Shown in pieces: positions 8,597 through 16,488 of a DNA stretch of 64,000 nucleotides. The notes under the pieces are model-generated. The model saw only the letters and a list, made by a program, of their open reading frames with translations, made no database searches and was not told where the DNA came from. Each line of letters opens with the position of its first letter. Position 1 is the first letter of the stretch. The translations under genes and the position numbers were made by a program. This stretch comes from Caballeronia hypogeia (GTDB taxonomy: Bacteria > Pseudomonadota > Gammaproteobacteria > Burkholderiales > Burkholderiaceae): positions 186,001 to 250,000 of the forward strand of contig NZ_FCOA02000005.1 in the NCBI RefSeq assembly GCF_001544875.2. The letters run 5' to 3'.

Positions 8597-9424
8597 ATGC
8601 CGTCGAGCAGGGCCAGAAACGCGACATCCGACACTGCCGAATCCCGCTTCGGCCAACTGGCGTCACCACTGATAGACGAGGCGACGACACACGCTGCCGC
8701 CCTCGATGAGCATAGCGATCCCGAAGTGCTGCACAAGATGCGCGTCGCGTTGCGGCGCTTGCGGACCTTGTTCTGGGCATACAGGCCGCTGCTCGACGAT
8801 GATTTCGACACGCGGCAGCGCGCGCTTTTCAAATATCTCGCGAACTCGGCGGGCAGCACGCGCGACTGGGACATCCTGCGCGAGCTGCTGAACGAACTCG
8901 ACCTCGACGACCTCGACGAGCAACTGGAGGCGCGCCGCGCGGCCGTGCTCTCGTCCAGCATCGAAACCATATCGAATGCCGATGTGAAGCACGTGTTGGT
9001 CACGGCGCTCAAGGAGGCTAATCGCGAGCTCAATACCGGGCGGCGTCGCGTGTCGATGAAACGGTTCGCGCGCAGGCGCGTGGGCGACGCACAGGATCAG
9101 TTGAAGAGGCGCATCAAAAAGGCTTTGCGCGCGAAGCGCTCCGACTATGCGGCGTATCACGAAGTGCGGAAGGCGGGCAAGAAAGTGCGCTATCTGATCG
9201 AGTTTTTCGACGCAGATCTTTCGTCGAAGAAGCGTGGCGATCTGAAGGCGTTGAAGCGCTTGCAAAAGCGCTTCGGCGCATTGAACGATGTGGTCGCAAG
9301 CCGCAATCTGCTGTCGAATTGCGAAGGCGAGTTGCCCGATGGCGGCGACGTCGGTCGCGCGTTGAGGGCGTTGAAGGCCGAGCAGAAGCAGCGCTTCAAA
9401 GCGGCGCGGAAGGCGCTGGGCTGA
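8597..9424 (+). CDS. CHAD domain protein (polyphosphate-associated)
   Basis: This 275-residue, all-helical, strongly basic protein carries the CHAD signature histidine and basic residues (SDPEVLHKMRVALRRLRTLFWAY split over residues about 39-62) and the second-half repeat YHEVRKAGKKVRYLIEFF. CHAD domains bind inorganic polyphosphate through conserved His/Lys/Arg. There is no CYTH triphosphatase domain, so this is a stand-alone form. ATG at 8597 was preferred to an upstream in-frame start lacking similarity. It converges with the GAF protein gene; the two stops lie 9 bases apart inside a palindrome. Confidence 0.86.
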   Translation: MPSSRARNATSDTAESRFGQLASPLIDEATTHAAALDEHSDPEVLHKMRVALRRLRTLFWAYRPLLDDDFDTRQRALFKYLANSAGSTRDWDILRELLNELDLDDLDEQLEARRAAVLSSSIETISNADVKHVLVTALKEANRELNTGRRRVSMKRFARRRVGDAQDQLKRRIKKALRAKRSDYAAYHEVRKAGKKVRYLIEFFDADLSSKKRGDLKALKRLQKRFGALNDVVASRNLLSNCEGELPDGGDVGRALRALKAEQKQRFKAARKALG

Positions 9425-9440
9425 GCGGGCCGCTCAGCCC
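9418..9440. terminator. Perfect palindrome containing both stop codons of a convergent pair
   Basis: GGGCTGAGCGG (9418-9428) and CCGCTCAGCCC (9430-9440) are exact reverse complements around one central base. In RNA this gives at least 9 GC-rich base pairs on either strand. The CHAD stop (9422-9424) and the stop of the GAF protein (9434-9436, complement) are both inside the arms. It probably acts as a shared bidirectional terminator; no T-tract is present. Confidence 0.6.
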
Positions 9441-10765
9441 CCACGCGACAGGACCGGCACGCCGTCCACGGCGAGTCTGACCTGTCCGCGTCCCGCGTGA
9501 ATCAGCCGCACGGGCAGATTCTTTTCATCGAGTCGACGCCGCAGCAGGAGCAGGCGCGTTTCGAGATTGTCCTTGATGTCGGGCAGCTTGAGCGTGTCGG
9601 CGAGACGTATCTCGCGATTCGTGAAATCGCATCTTCCTTCGTCGATCAGCGTGCGCAGCATGAACGCCAGCAGTCGACCCGCGACGCCCTTGATTACATA
9701 GACGTTGTCGATGAACACGCTGTCGTCGTACGGATGATGGGTGACCTGAATCGTGCGTGCGCTGCGTGATGCGGGCGCAGCTGCGACGTATTCCGGACGC
9801 GAGTCAGGTGCGAGCGCCTCGCACAGCGCGAGCGAGGCCGCGCATTGTGCCGCCAACATGTCCAGCGCGATTTCATGATTCCCTGTGAAGGCGAGCCTGT
9901 CGCGGCTTTCCGCGAACAGCACGCCTCGCACGACGCCTTGCGCGAGCAGCGGTGTTGCGAGCTGGCTCATCGCATCCGGCAGGCCCGGCAGCGCGATGGT
10001 CCGCGTCAGGTTCTCGTCGGCGTCGGATGTCGAACCGATGGCCGCGCTCATTCTGCGGACCCGGCTCATATCGTTGATCTTCACGGCGCGCCGGCTCGCG
10101 GCGGCGACGCCGCCGAGACCGTCGTCGAAGGCGATCTCGGAGCCTATGCCCGAGCGCGCATAGCCACGGCTCGCGACGGTCGTGAGCAGGCGGCGCGCGT
10201 TATCGGCGAGCAGTACAAGCGCGTGACCGAAGCCGAGTGCATTGCATGCATCGAGGGTTGCGCGGAGCACGTGCTCGGTGTCGGTTTGTGCGCCGATCGC
10301 CTTGATCGCGTCCGCGAGGATGGCGAGATCGGACGTCGGCGACGCATGCTCCGCTTCGGCCTGTGCGACAGCCGGCTGCACGGCTGCGATCGCGTCGACG
10401 CGAAAGATATCGATCGCCCGCAGCCGCATGATCCCGGCCATGCCCACCTGCGCACTGCTGGCGCGCAATTGATCGGACACGCGATCGAACAGCGGGCCTT
10501 CATCGCGTGACGAAAGCCATGTGACATCGAGCCGGTATTGCGCGCCATGACGCGCGCTCACCAGCAGCAGTGACGCGTGTGGATTCGCGCGGATATTCGC
10601 CGCGGTCTTGGCGAAGAACTGATTGGAGATCGCGACATGCGCGTCGTCCACGCGCACGACGTGCGAGAGATAGGAGATGTTCGGCGTGCCGTCGCCGGCG
10701 ACGGTCGCAATGATCGAGGGAATCACGCCTTCGAAACAATCGTCGAGATCGCTCAGCCGTATCAT
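9434..10765 (-). CDS. Flavin split-barrel (pyridoxamine oxidase-like) + GAF + winged-helix-like protein
   Basis: The 443-residue protein has three parts. Residues about 1-130 form a pyridoxamine 5'-phosphate oxidase-like split barrel (IIATVAGDGTPNISYLSHV, then SNQFFAKTAANIRANPHASLLL). Residues about 160-330 form a GAF domain. The C-terminal 100 residues (from YVIKGVAGRLLAFML) resemble a winged-helix output domain with a conserved NLETRLLLLRRRL helix. It could be a redox- or ligand-sensing regulator. ATG at 10763-10765 overlaps the stop of the upstream gene (ATGA), so translation is coupled. The N-terminal extension of the open frame is rejected because it lies inside the upstream gene. Confidence 0.8.
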   Translation of the reverse strand: MIRLSDLDDCFEGVIPSIIATVAGDGTPNISYLSHVVRVDDAHVAISNQFFAKTAANIRANPHASLLLVSARHGAQYRLDVTWLSSRDEGPLFDRVSDQLRASSAQVGMAGIMRLRAIDIFRVDAIAAVQPAVAQAEAEHASPTSDLAILADAIKAIGAQTDTEHVLRATLDACNALGFGHALVLLADNARRLLTTVASRGYARSGIGSEIAFDDGLGGVAAASRRAVKINDMSRVRRMSAAIGSTSDADENLTRTIALPGLPDAMSQLATPLLAQGVVRGVLFAESRDRLAFTGNHEIALDMLAAQCAASLALCEALAPDSRPEYVAAAPASRSARTIQVTHHPYDDSVFIDNVYVIKGVAGRLLAFMLRTLIDEGRCDFTNREIRLADTLKLPDIKDNLETRLLLLRRRLDEKNLPVRLIHAGRGQVRLAVDGVPVLSRGG

Positions 10766-11232
10766 GCGCCGCCCGTCCCGGCCGCGGTGCCGGCCTTCGG
10801 GCCCGGTGTCTGCACGTAAGCCTCGCGCACGAACAAGCGCAGCACCGTCAGGTCGCGCTCCGAGATCCACTGCGAAACGAGTGCCGCAGGCAGGCCCAGA
10901 CTGTCGAAGAGCGCACGGATTCGCGCCTGATAGGCACGCGACGCTTCGATGTCCTGCGTCTGCGCCGCGCGCAGGCGCCCCGTGCCTTTCAATTGATATG
11001 AAACATAGTCGGAAGGGCGGGCGAAGGTGATCGCGGCCTGTCCGTTGGCGCCGAGATTGGCGGACGTCTCAGGCCATTGCCATGCGGAAAAGAACAGATC
11101 GAGATTTTCTTCGTCGACGATATGCGCGCCGAGCGCGCGTCCGATCGACGGACGGTTCGCCTCGTCCCGAGTGCCGACGATGATCATGACCGGGCTCACG
11201 ACAAAGCGCCCGATGTCCTCCGGGATTCGCAT
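10762..11232 (-). CDS. Pyridoxamine 5'-phosphate oxidase family (FMN-binding split barrel) protein
   Basis: This 156-residue protein opens with FVVSPVMIIVGTRDEANRPS, the usual first strands of the FMN-binding split barrel. It also has the LDLFFSAWQWPETSANLGANG loop and the AAITFARPSDYVSYQLKG strands. A strong AGGAGG ribosome site lies 5 bases before ATG 11230-11232, which settles the start. It is co-translated with the downstream three-part protein through a 4-base overlap, so the two may act together, perhaps in flavin-dependent redox sensing. The substrate is unknown. Confidence 0.82.
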   Translation of the reverse strand: MRIPEDIGRFVVSPVMIIVGTRDEANRPSIGRALGAHIVDEENLDLFFSAWQWPETSANLGANGQAAITFARPSDYVSYQLKGTGRLRAAQTQDIEASRAYQARIRALFDSLGLPAALVSQWISERDLTVLRLFVREAYVQTPGPKAGTAAGTGGA

Positions 11233-11358
11233 GTGCCCTCCTGCTCGGCAGGTTATGCGGCCTTCAGGAAACGCGACGATCTGCTTAGGCATTTTTTAGC
11301 GACGCCTTTCGCAGCGAAGAATTATAACTTGGGGGTCAATCACCAAGGAGCGCCGTAA

Positions 11359-12885
11359 ATGAAGCATATGGAGAAGAATGCCGTCGCGGTCATCGGCGCC
11401 GGGCCTGGCGGACTGGTGTCGGCGCGCTGGCTCGCGCAACATGGATTCGAGCCGGTTCTGTTCGAGGCGGACGCTTCGCCCGGCGGCCAATGGAATCTCT
11501 CGCGCGCATCGAGCGCGACATGGCCGGGCATGCGCACCAACACGAGCCGTGTGATGTCGGCCTTCTCCGATCTGGATCATGCGGCGGACGTGTCGATCTA
11601 CCCGCGACAGGATCAGATGCTCGCCTACCTCGAACGCTATGCGGCGAAATTCGATCTGACGCGACGAATCCGCTGTGGAACGCGGGTCGAGCGTCTGGAG
11701 GCCGCGCCCGGCGACGGCTGGTCGATCCGTTCGCGAACGAAGCACGGCATTGCCGAGGAAGTGTTCCGGCATGTCGTCGTCGCCACGGGCGCGCAGGCTC
11801 GGCCGCTGACACCGGACATTCCAGGCATCGAAAGCTTCAAGGGCGCGCTAGGCATTGCACATACCGCGCGGTACGAGGGCGCGGCGCGCTACAACGGACG
11901 GTCGGTCGTGGTCGCGGGATGTTCGATCAGTGCACTGGAGATCGCGTCCGATCTGGCATTCAGCGGTGCGCAGGTGACGTCTTCGTATCGGCGGCAACGC
12001 TACATCGTGCCCAAGCTGATCGCCGGCGTGCCGGCGGAACATGTGCTGTTCAATCGCGCGGCTGCACTTGCCGGCGAAACGTTGCCGCCCGAGGTGCTCG
12101 CAGAAGGGCTGAAAGCGGCCGTTATGAAGGCGGGCGGCAACCCCGCGCGCTTCGGCGCGCGCGAACCCGATGCGAACGTCTTCGCGGCCGGCGTCTCACA
12201 GTCGCAGAATTTCCTGCCGGCGGTGGCCGAGGGCCGCATCGTGGTTCGGCCGTGGATCGAGTGCATCGACGGCGAAGCGGTGCACTTCGCCGATGGCACG
12301 CATGCGAAGCCCGATGCGATTTTGTTCGGCACGGGCTACGGTCTGTCGATGCCGTGGCTCGCGGACGACATCGCGAAGGCGCTGGGCCACGACGGCAAGG
12401 GCATCGACCTTTTCGAGCACACGTTCCATCCCGACCTCGAAGGACTGGCGTTCGTCGGGCTCTACAATCTCGTCGGCCCGTATCTGCCGGTGCTGGAGTT
12501 GCAGGCACGCTGGATCGCCTACACGCTCGCCGGACACTGCACCAGAATCTCGCGAGCGCAGATGGAGCAGGGGATCGAAGCGTGCCGTGCGATGCGCGTA
12601 CGGCATCAGCAGCCCGTGCTGCATGACCTCGCGGTGCGCCTTGCCCGTCACGCCGGCGTGGAACCGGACCCGGCGCGCTGGCCCGAGCTCGAGCGGGCGC
12701 TGCTGTTCGGCCCTTTGTCGCCTGCTTCCTTCAGGCTGCAGGGCGTCGACAGTCTCGATGACGCGCCCGCGCGAACGCGAGCCGCGGCGGCGGCATTCGG
12801 CGCGATCACCTGCGCCGACTTCATGCCGGAAGAATTGCAACTGCGCCGTCTGATCATGGAGAAAGATCAGTCCCTTGCGGCGTGA
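11359..12885 (+). CDS. Flavin-dependent monooxygenase (FMO-like, NAD(P)/FAD-binding)
   Basis: The 508-residue protein begins with an FAD-binding Rossmann motif, VIGAGPGG (residues about 10-17). It then has a PGGQWN segment as in FMOs, a near match to the FMO-identifying motif (FKGALGIAHTARY, FxG...H...Y), and a second nucleotide-binding loop (AGCSISALE). The family oxygenates N, S or ketone substrates using NADPH and oxygen. AAGGAG is placed well before ATG 11359. The C-terminal 100 residues are not recognised. The gene is divergent from the split-barrel operon and convergent with the MaoC gene, with a 9-base gap. Confidence 0.83.
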   Translation: MKHMEKNAVAVIGAGPGGLVSARWLAQHGFEPVLFEADASPGGQWNLSRASSATWPGMRTNTSRVMSAFSDLDHAADVSIYPRQDQMLAYLERYAAKFDLTRRIRCGTRVERLEAAPGDGWSIRSRTKHGIAEEVFRHVVVATGAQARPLTPDIPGIESFKGALGIAHTARYEGAARYNGRSVVVAGCSISALEIASDLAFSGAQVTSSYRRQRYIVPKLIAGVPAEHVLFNRAAALAGETLPPEVLAEGLKAAVMKAGGNPARFGAREPDANVFAAGVSQSQNFLPAVAEGRIVVRPWIECIDGEAVHFADGTHAKPDAILFGTGYGLSMPWLADDIAKALGHDGKGIDLFEHTFHPDLEGLAFVGLYNLVGPYLPVLELQARWIAYTLAGHCTRISRAQMEQGIEACRAMRVRHQQPVLHDLAVRLARHAGVEPDPARWPELERALLFGPLSPASFRLQGVDSLDDAPARTRAAAAAFGAITCADFMPEELQLRRLIMEKDQSLAA

Positions 12886-12894
12886 TGTGCGCAT

Positions 12895-13344
12895 TCACGC
12901 ATCGCGCGCCTGAACGAGCAGCTTCGAGACGAGACGCTGAACGACTTCGCCGAATTCGTCCTGCGTCTCCGACATGACCGTCGCGATGCCTTGCGTTGGC
13001 TTCGACTTCGAGCGCTGAACCTGCTGTACGGTGCTGACGACCCGCAAGACGTCGCCGGGGCGCACCGGCTTGAGCCATGAGATCTCCACGCTCATGCCGA
13101 TGATGCCGCCCGCGAGCGGCAATCCACCCGACGCGAGCAGACGCATCGTGATCGCGGCCGTGTGCCAGCCGCTCGCGGCGAGGCCGCCGAAAATCGAGGC
13201 TTTGGCGGCGGTTTCGTCGAGATGGAACGGCTGCGGATCGAATTCGGACGCGAAGCGCCGGATGTCGCCCTCGGTCACGGTAAAGGCAGGCGACTCCATT
13301 TGCATGCCCGGTTTCAGATCGTCCAGATACAGGGGCTCGGTCAT
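12895..13344 (-). CDS. MaoC family dehydratase
   Basis: The 149-residue hot-dog fold protein has the hydratase-2 motif (FDPQPFHLDETAAKASIFGGLAASG: Asp, His, and downstream Gly-rich turn, residues about 35-60) and a WLKPVRPGDVL strand. Such enzymes hydrate enoyl-CoA substrates. The open frame extends to 13542, but ATG at 13342-13344 gives the family start (MTEPLYLDDLKPGM) with GGAG upstream. Its function in the neighbourhood is unclear. It may be a single-gene unit, divergent from the SLATT gene. Confidence 0.85.
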   Translation of the reverse strand: MTEPLYLDDLKPGMQMESPAFTVTEGDIRRFASEFDPQPFHLDETAAKASIFGGLAASGWHTAAITMRLLASGGLPLAGGIIGMSVEISWLKPVRPGDVLRVVSTVQQVQRSKSKPTQGIATVMSETQDEFGEVVQRLVSKLLVQARDA

Positions 13345-13560
13345 CGCTTGCGCTCCGGTTGTCCGTGCAGAGAGTGATTCTGCATCGAAATCGCGCGGCT
13401 CGCACGAAACTCCACCTTGATACGGATATCGAACTAATTCGGTTTGCCGATGGGTCATTATCTTCAGATCAATTCGACCCAACTGGATTCGTTCTCTTTC
13501 GAGACATGATTTGTCTGCTTTGGTGCCTACAGTAAAGGTCATTCATAGAGTGCTCAGAAC

Positions 13561-14088
13561 ATGACCTTCACGCTTGAAAAGCCAAAACCCTCCGATCACG
13601 AGGACCTTTATGAACCGCCCGGCGATGCGCGCTTGCTGGTGCTCAACTGGACGCGACGCGCGCGCGAATCGCAACTGCGTCACTACACGATGGCTGACCG
13701 TCTGACCGCATATGGCAGGCGCCTGGGCCTCGCGGTGATCGGCATCACGGCCGCAACGGGAACGTCGGCGTTTCTATCGCTCGTGGCAACGGCGGCATCA
13801 CCGGACTTGCGCATTCTGATCGGCATGACGAGCATCAGCGCTGCCGTGCTTGCCTCGCTGCAAACCTTCCTGCGTTACAGCGAGCGCGCCGAACTGCATC
13901 GCAGAGCGGGCGCTCAATACGGTGCGGTGCGGCGGCGGCTCGAAGCGATTCATGCGGGCGATCCTTACCTGCACGACATGCGCGACATCGCTCTTGTGCG
14001 TGACGAACTGGATCACATCGCGCAAAGTGCCCCGCATTTGCCGCGTCGCGCGTTCAGCCGCGCCATGCCGGCCTCGTACGGTGAGTGA
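13561..14088 (+). CDS. SLATT domain (DUF4231-like) two-helix membrane protein
   Basis: This 175-residue protein has two adjacent membrane segments (about residues 56-80 and 85-105), with cytoplasmic basic helices before (WTRRARESQLRHYTMADRL) and after (YSERAELHRRAGAQYGAVRRRLEAI). This layout matches SLATT domains, predicted pore-forming effectors of nucleotide-signalled conflict systems. No nucleotide cyclase or SLOG sensor is adjacent. Assignment is by remembered family pattern, not by search. The start ATG has no good ribosome site. A DUF2278 gene follows after 79 bases. Confidence 0.72.
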   Translation: MTFTLEKPKPSDHEDLYEPPGDARLLVLNWTRRARESQLRHYTMADRLTAYGRRLGLAVIGITAATGTSAFLSLVATAASPDLRILIGMTSISAAVLASLQTFLRYSERAELHRRAGAQYGAVRRRLEAIHAGDPYLHDMRDIALVRDELDHIAQSAPHLPRRAFSRAMPASYGE

Positions 14089-14167
14089 CGCGTCCGAAGA
14101 TTCGTCGTCGACGCGAAAACTGTCACACAATACTCATCCAATGAACCCTCAACCCAGGAGGCTCATC

Positions 14168-14908
14168 ATGGCGCAGAACGAGTACGTGCTGTTCAAGGGG
14201 ACGGTGAAGCTCGGCGTTCCCTTTCTTGATGGTTACAGAGGCGATCCGCATTATGTGATCGTCAGCGAGGACGCGAACGGCCGCGAGTTTCGCATCGTCA
14301 CCAACGTAAAGTCGGATAGCTCCCTGACCGGGCCGGCGGGTTATCTCGTGCTGTACGTGTGGAACCAGTACTTCCAGCATCCGATGATCGCCGATCTCAC
14401 GAAGCTCGCACCGGGCGTCGCCTCATCGGATTTTCCGAAGCTCGACTACGTGCACGACACGCGTCTCGTCGATCTGAGCGCTATGCGTCCGATCCCGCTC
14501 GATACCGCGAACGAGCATAACGACATCAACGCGCTGCTCAACCAGATGCTGCAGCTCGATATATCGGGCGATGGCGTGGGCTACGTTTATCCGACTCCGG
14601 GCTACAGCGATGATCGTCGCGGGTGGATGCCGACGAAAGACGTGACCGTCTACGGCTTCGGCTTTCTGTTCGAGCCGGGCCAGGACGGCCTGCACGAAAC
14701 CCATATGAATCAGGGCAATCCGAAACCCGCCCAAGGCAGCCACGTGAAGGACCACTCGAACGAGAACGGCGTGTTTCAGGACGGCGCGGTCATGGTGGAG
14801 GTGGACGGCAAGTTCGAGGCGCTGTTCGTCGCGTTCCAGACCCAGCTCGTGCCGACCGACAATCGCGGCCGGCCGATTCCGGGTACATCGCATCCGATAC
14901 TTGGATAG
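14168..14908 (+). CDS. DUF2278 (YukJ-like) family protein
   Basis: This 246-residue protein shows the DUF2278 layout: an opening YVLFKGTVKLG..., a HYVIVSEDANGREFRIVTNVKS strand pair, LVLYVWNQYFQHP, and the hallmark LHETHMNQGN near residue 180, followed by FQDGAVMVEVDGKFEALFVAFQTQ. The biochemical role of the family is unknown. ATG 14168 was chosen because AGGAGG (14156-14161) lies 6 bases upstream; an in-frame ATG at 14141 has no such site. It may form a unit with the SLATT gene. Confidence 0.8.
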   Translation: MAQNEYVLFKGTVKLGVPFLDGYRGDPHYVIVSEDANGREFRIVTNVKSDSSLTGPAGYLVLYVWNQYFQHPMIADLTKLAPGVASSDFPKLDYVHDTRLVDLSAMRPIPLDTANEHNDINALLNQMLQLDISGDGVGYVYPTPGYSDDRRGWMPTKDVTVYGFGFLFEPGQDGLHETHMNQGNPKPAQGSHVKDHSNENGVFQDGAVMVEVDGKFEALFVAFQTQLVPTDNRGRPIPGTSHPILG

Positions 14909-15298
14909 GGGCGCGTGCATCAGTTCATCGGGGCGACGGATCATACGGTCGGGGATCTCGCCCACGGGGGGATTGTCGCGCGCCACGCCTACCGGATCAT
15001 GGAGTCGGCTTCGATTAGCGGGGAGGCTCGCTCGAGAAAGGGCAGTGGGTCGCGGGCGCTATTGACTTACATCGTGCACGAGAAAGTAGTGCGGATGAAG
15101 ACTTATCGATATTACGGCGGCGAGCGTGAATTCTTTAGCGCGTTGAGTTTCCAGAAGAAGGGCGGGCTTAGCACGTTGAGTCGATCATGACAAGCGTGTT
15201 CAGCGAGTTGGGTGTATTGAATTTCAGGATTCGGTAAAAGTTATCGTGTCTCGCCGTCTGCCGCTAATGATGTCAACGTGCTTATGTCGAAAACAAGA

Positions 15299-15322
15299 TT
15301 ATCAGGTTGATAAGTGTGATAA
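15299..15322. promoter_or_regulatory. TTATCA/TGATAA half-site cluster
   Basis: TTATCA (15299-15304) and TGATAA (15308-15313) form a dyad with a 3-base spacer. A second TGATAA follows at 15317-15322. Three copies of one hexamer within 24 bases, upstream of the first capsule-region gene, look like an operator. Confidence 0.35.
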
Positions 15323-15436
15323 AGTGCGGCGCAGCTTGCGTTGGGGGCGAGGATCGTCATATTTTTCGCTTTTTAGGCGTGCTGTTTGTGCGGTCGTCGT
15401 TATTTACAGGTGTTGGAACACGGCAAACGTTTTGCA

Positions 15437-15458
15437 TTGATCGCTTTAGTGCGATCAA
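15437..15458. promoter_or_regulatory. Inverted repeat TTGATCGC-N6-GCGATCAA
   Basis: Perfect 8-base arms (15437-15444 and 15451-15458) flank TTTAGT. No T-run follows in either direction, so an operator is favoured over a terminator. The site lies about 200 bases before the SDR gene. Confidence 0.35.
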
Positions 15459-15654
15459 AAGGCAATAGTGTGTCTGTGATCTTTTCGGGCTTTTCTCGAA
15501 TCTCCTCTGCATTTCACCCTGGGCGTGTTCTGCAAATGACGGCAACCGCGACTGTGTACTTGCACAGTATTGATTGCCTTTAGTTTGCCATGCTTGTCGG
15601 TTCGGTAAGAGCGAACTCCTCCGCAAGTAACCTAGCACGAGCTATGTGGATTGA

Positions 15655-16488
15655 GTGTCCGATCAATCGTCGGAAATGCTCGATTGCCGAACCATGCTTC
15701 TTTCGATGACTATACAAAAAAGCGGTGTGCCGCACTGTGTATTGATCACTGGCGCGACCGGCGGCATTGGTTCCGCTCTGGCGCATGAATACGCTCGCGC
15801 GGGCTCGGCCGTGCTGATTCTGCACGGTCGCAACAAGGCATTACTTCAGGAGTTGGGCGACGCTTGCAGAGCGCTCGGGGCTCGCGTTGTCACCGCGGCA
15901 TTCGATATCCGCGATCACGAGGCGGTGCGAGGCTGGATCAAAGACATCAGCGCAACTGAGGCTCCCGATCTGATCATCGCCAATGCCGGAGTGAATATCA
16001 ATACTGGCACGGCTCATGAGGGCGAGGAGTGGAGTGAAATTCATCGTCTGCTGGAGGTGAATGTCAAAGCGGCGCTCGCCACGGTCCACGCTGCTTTGCC
16101 GGCCATGCGGGCACGTCGCGGTGGACAGGTTGCGCTTATCAGTTCGCTTGCTGCATGGCGTGGTCTGCCGGAAACGCCGAGTTACAGCGCAAGCAAGGCT
16201 GCGGTGAAGGCTTATGGAGAGGCCATGCGGGACGCGCTGGCGGGCGAGGGCGTGAGAGTCAATGTAATCATGCCCGGATATGTCGAATCGCAGATGTGTT
16301 TGGATATGCCTGGTCCCAAACCGTTCCTATGGAAGGCGCCGAAAGCGGCGCGGGTGATTCGCCTTGGTCTGCGAGCGAATCGGGCGCGTATTAGCTTTCC
16401 GTTTCCGTTGAACCTTGGATGCTTCCTGCTTGCGGGCTTGCACCCCGCGGTGGCGGGTTGGTTTCTGCGGCGGCTGGGTTACGAGTAA
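15655..16488 (+). CDS. SDR family oxidoreductase of the capsule locus (WcbP/RkpH-like)
   Basis: The 277-residue protein has the NAD(P) motif TGATGGIG, the NAG motif (IANAGVN), and the catalytic Ser with YSASK. A hydrophobic C-terminal stretch (LNLGCFLLAGLHPAVAGWF) could be membrane-attached, as in 3-ketosphinganine reductases. Capsule loci with RkpA/WcbR polyketide synthases and RkpG/WcbT oxoamine synthases also encode such an SDR, so reduction of a 3-keto lipid intermediate is a reasonable inference. The start is uncertain: GTG at 15655, or in-frame ATGs further in. Its 3' end overlaps the convergent glycosyltransferase gene by 10 bases. Confidence 0.82.
   Translation: MSDQSSEMLDCRTMLLSMTIQKSGVPHCVLITGATGGIGSALAHEYARAGSAVLILHGRNKALLQELGDACRALGARVVTAAFDIRDHEAVRGWIKDISATEAPDLIIANAGVNINTGTAHEGEEWSEIHRLLEVNVKAALATVHAALPAMRARRGGQVALISSLAAWRGLPETPSYSASKAAVKAYGEAMRDALAGEGVRVNVIMPGYVESQMCLDMPGPKPFLWKAPKAARVIRLGLRANRARISFPFPLNLGCFLLAGLHPAVAGWFLRRLGYE

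Larger units (their letters stand above)
14909..15654. other. Long non-coding gap before the capsule locus
   Basis: About 750 bases without a convincing gene. Composition shifts to A+T-rich from about 15.18 kb. Short open frames here (for example 14915-15190 and 15246-15440) have no family features. The gap holds two dyads, recorded separately, and probably the promoter of the SDR gene. I found no JUMPstart/ops sequence. Confidence 0.6.

Noticed and set aside
8414-8656. N-terminal extension of the NUDIX protein
   Set aside because: The added 81 codons look non-coding, while the TTG at 8411-8413 has a ribosome site and gives the usual NUDIX opening.
12879-12900. Hairpin between the monooxygenase and MaoC genes (GCGTGA...TCACGC)
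   Set aside because: Only six outer pairs with an unpaired base inside; too weak to list as a terminator, although the position is right.
14915-15190. Open frame of 91 codons after the DUF2278 gene
   Set aside because: No ribosome site of note, no family features and unusual composition; it lies in a stretch that looks non-coding.
14909-15654. JUMPstart/ops element expected upstream of many glycan operons
   Set aside because: I searched by eye for GGCGGTAG-like sequence here and before the other capsule operons and found none.
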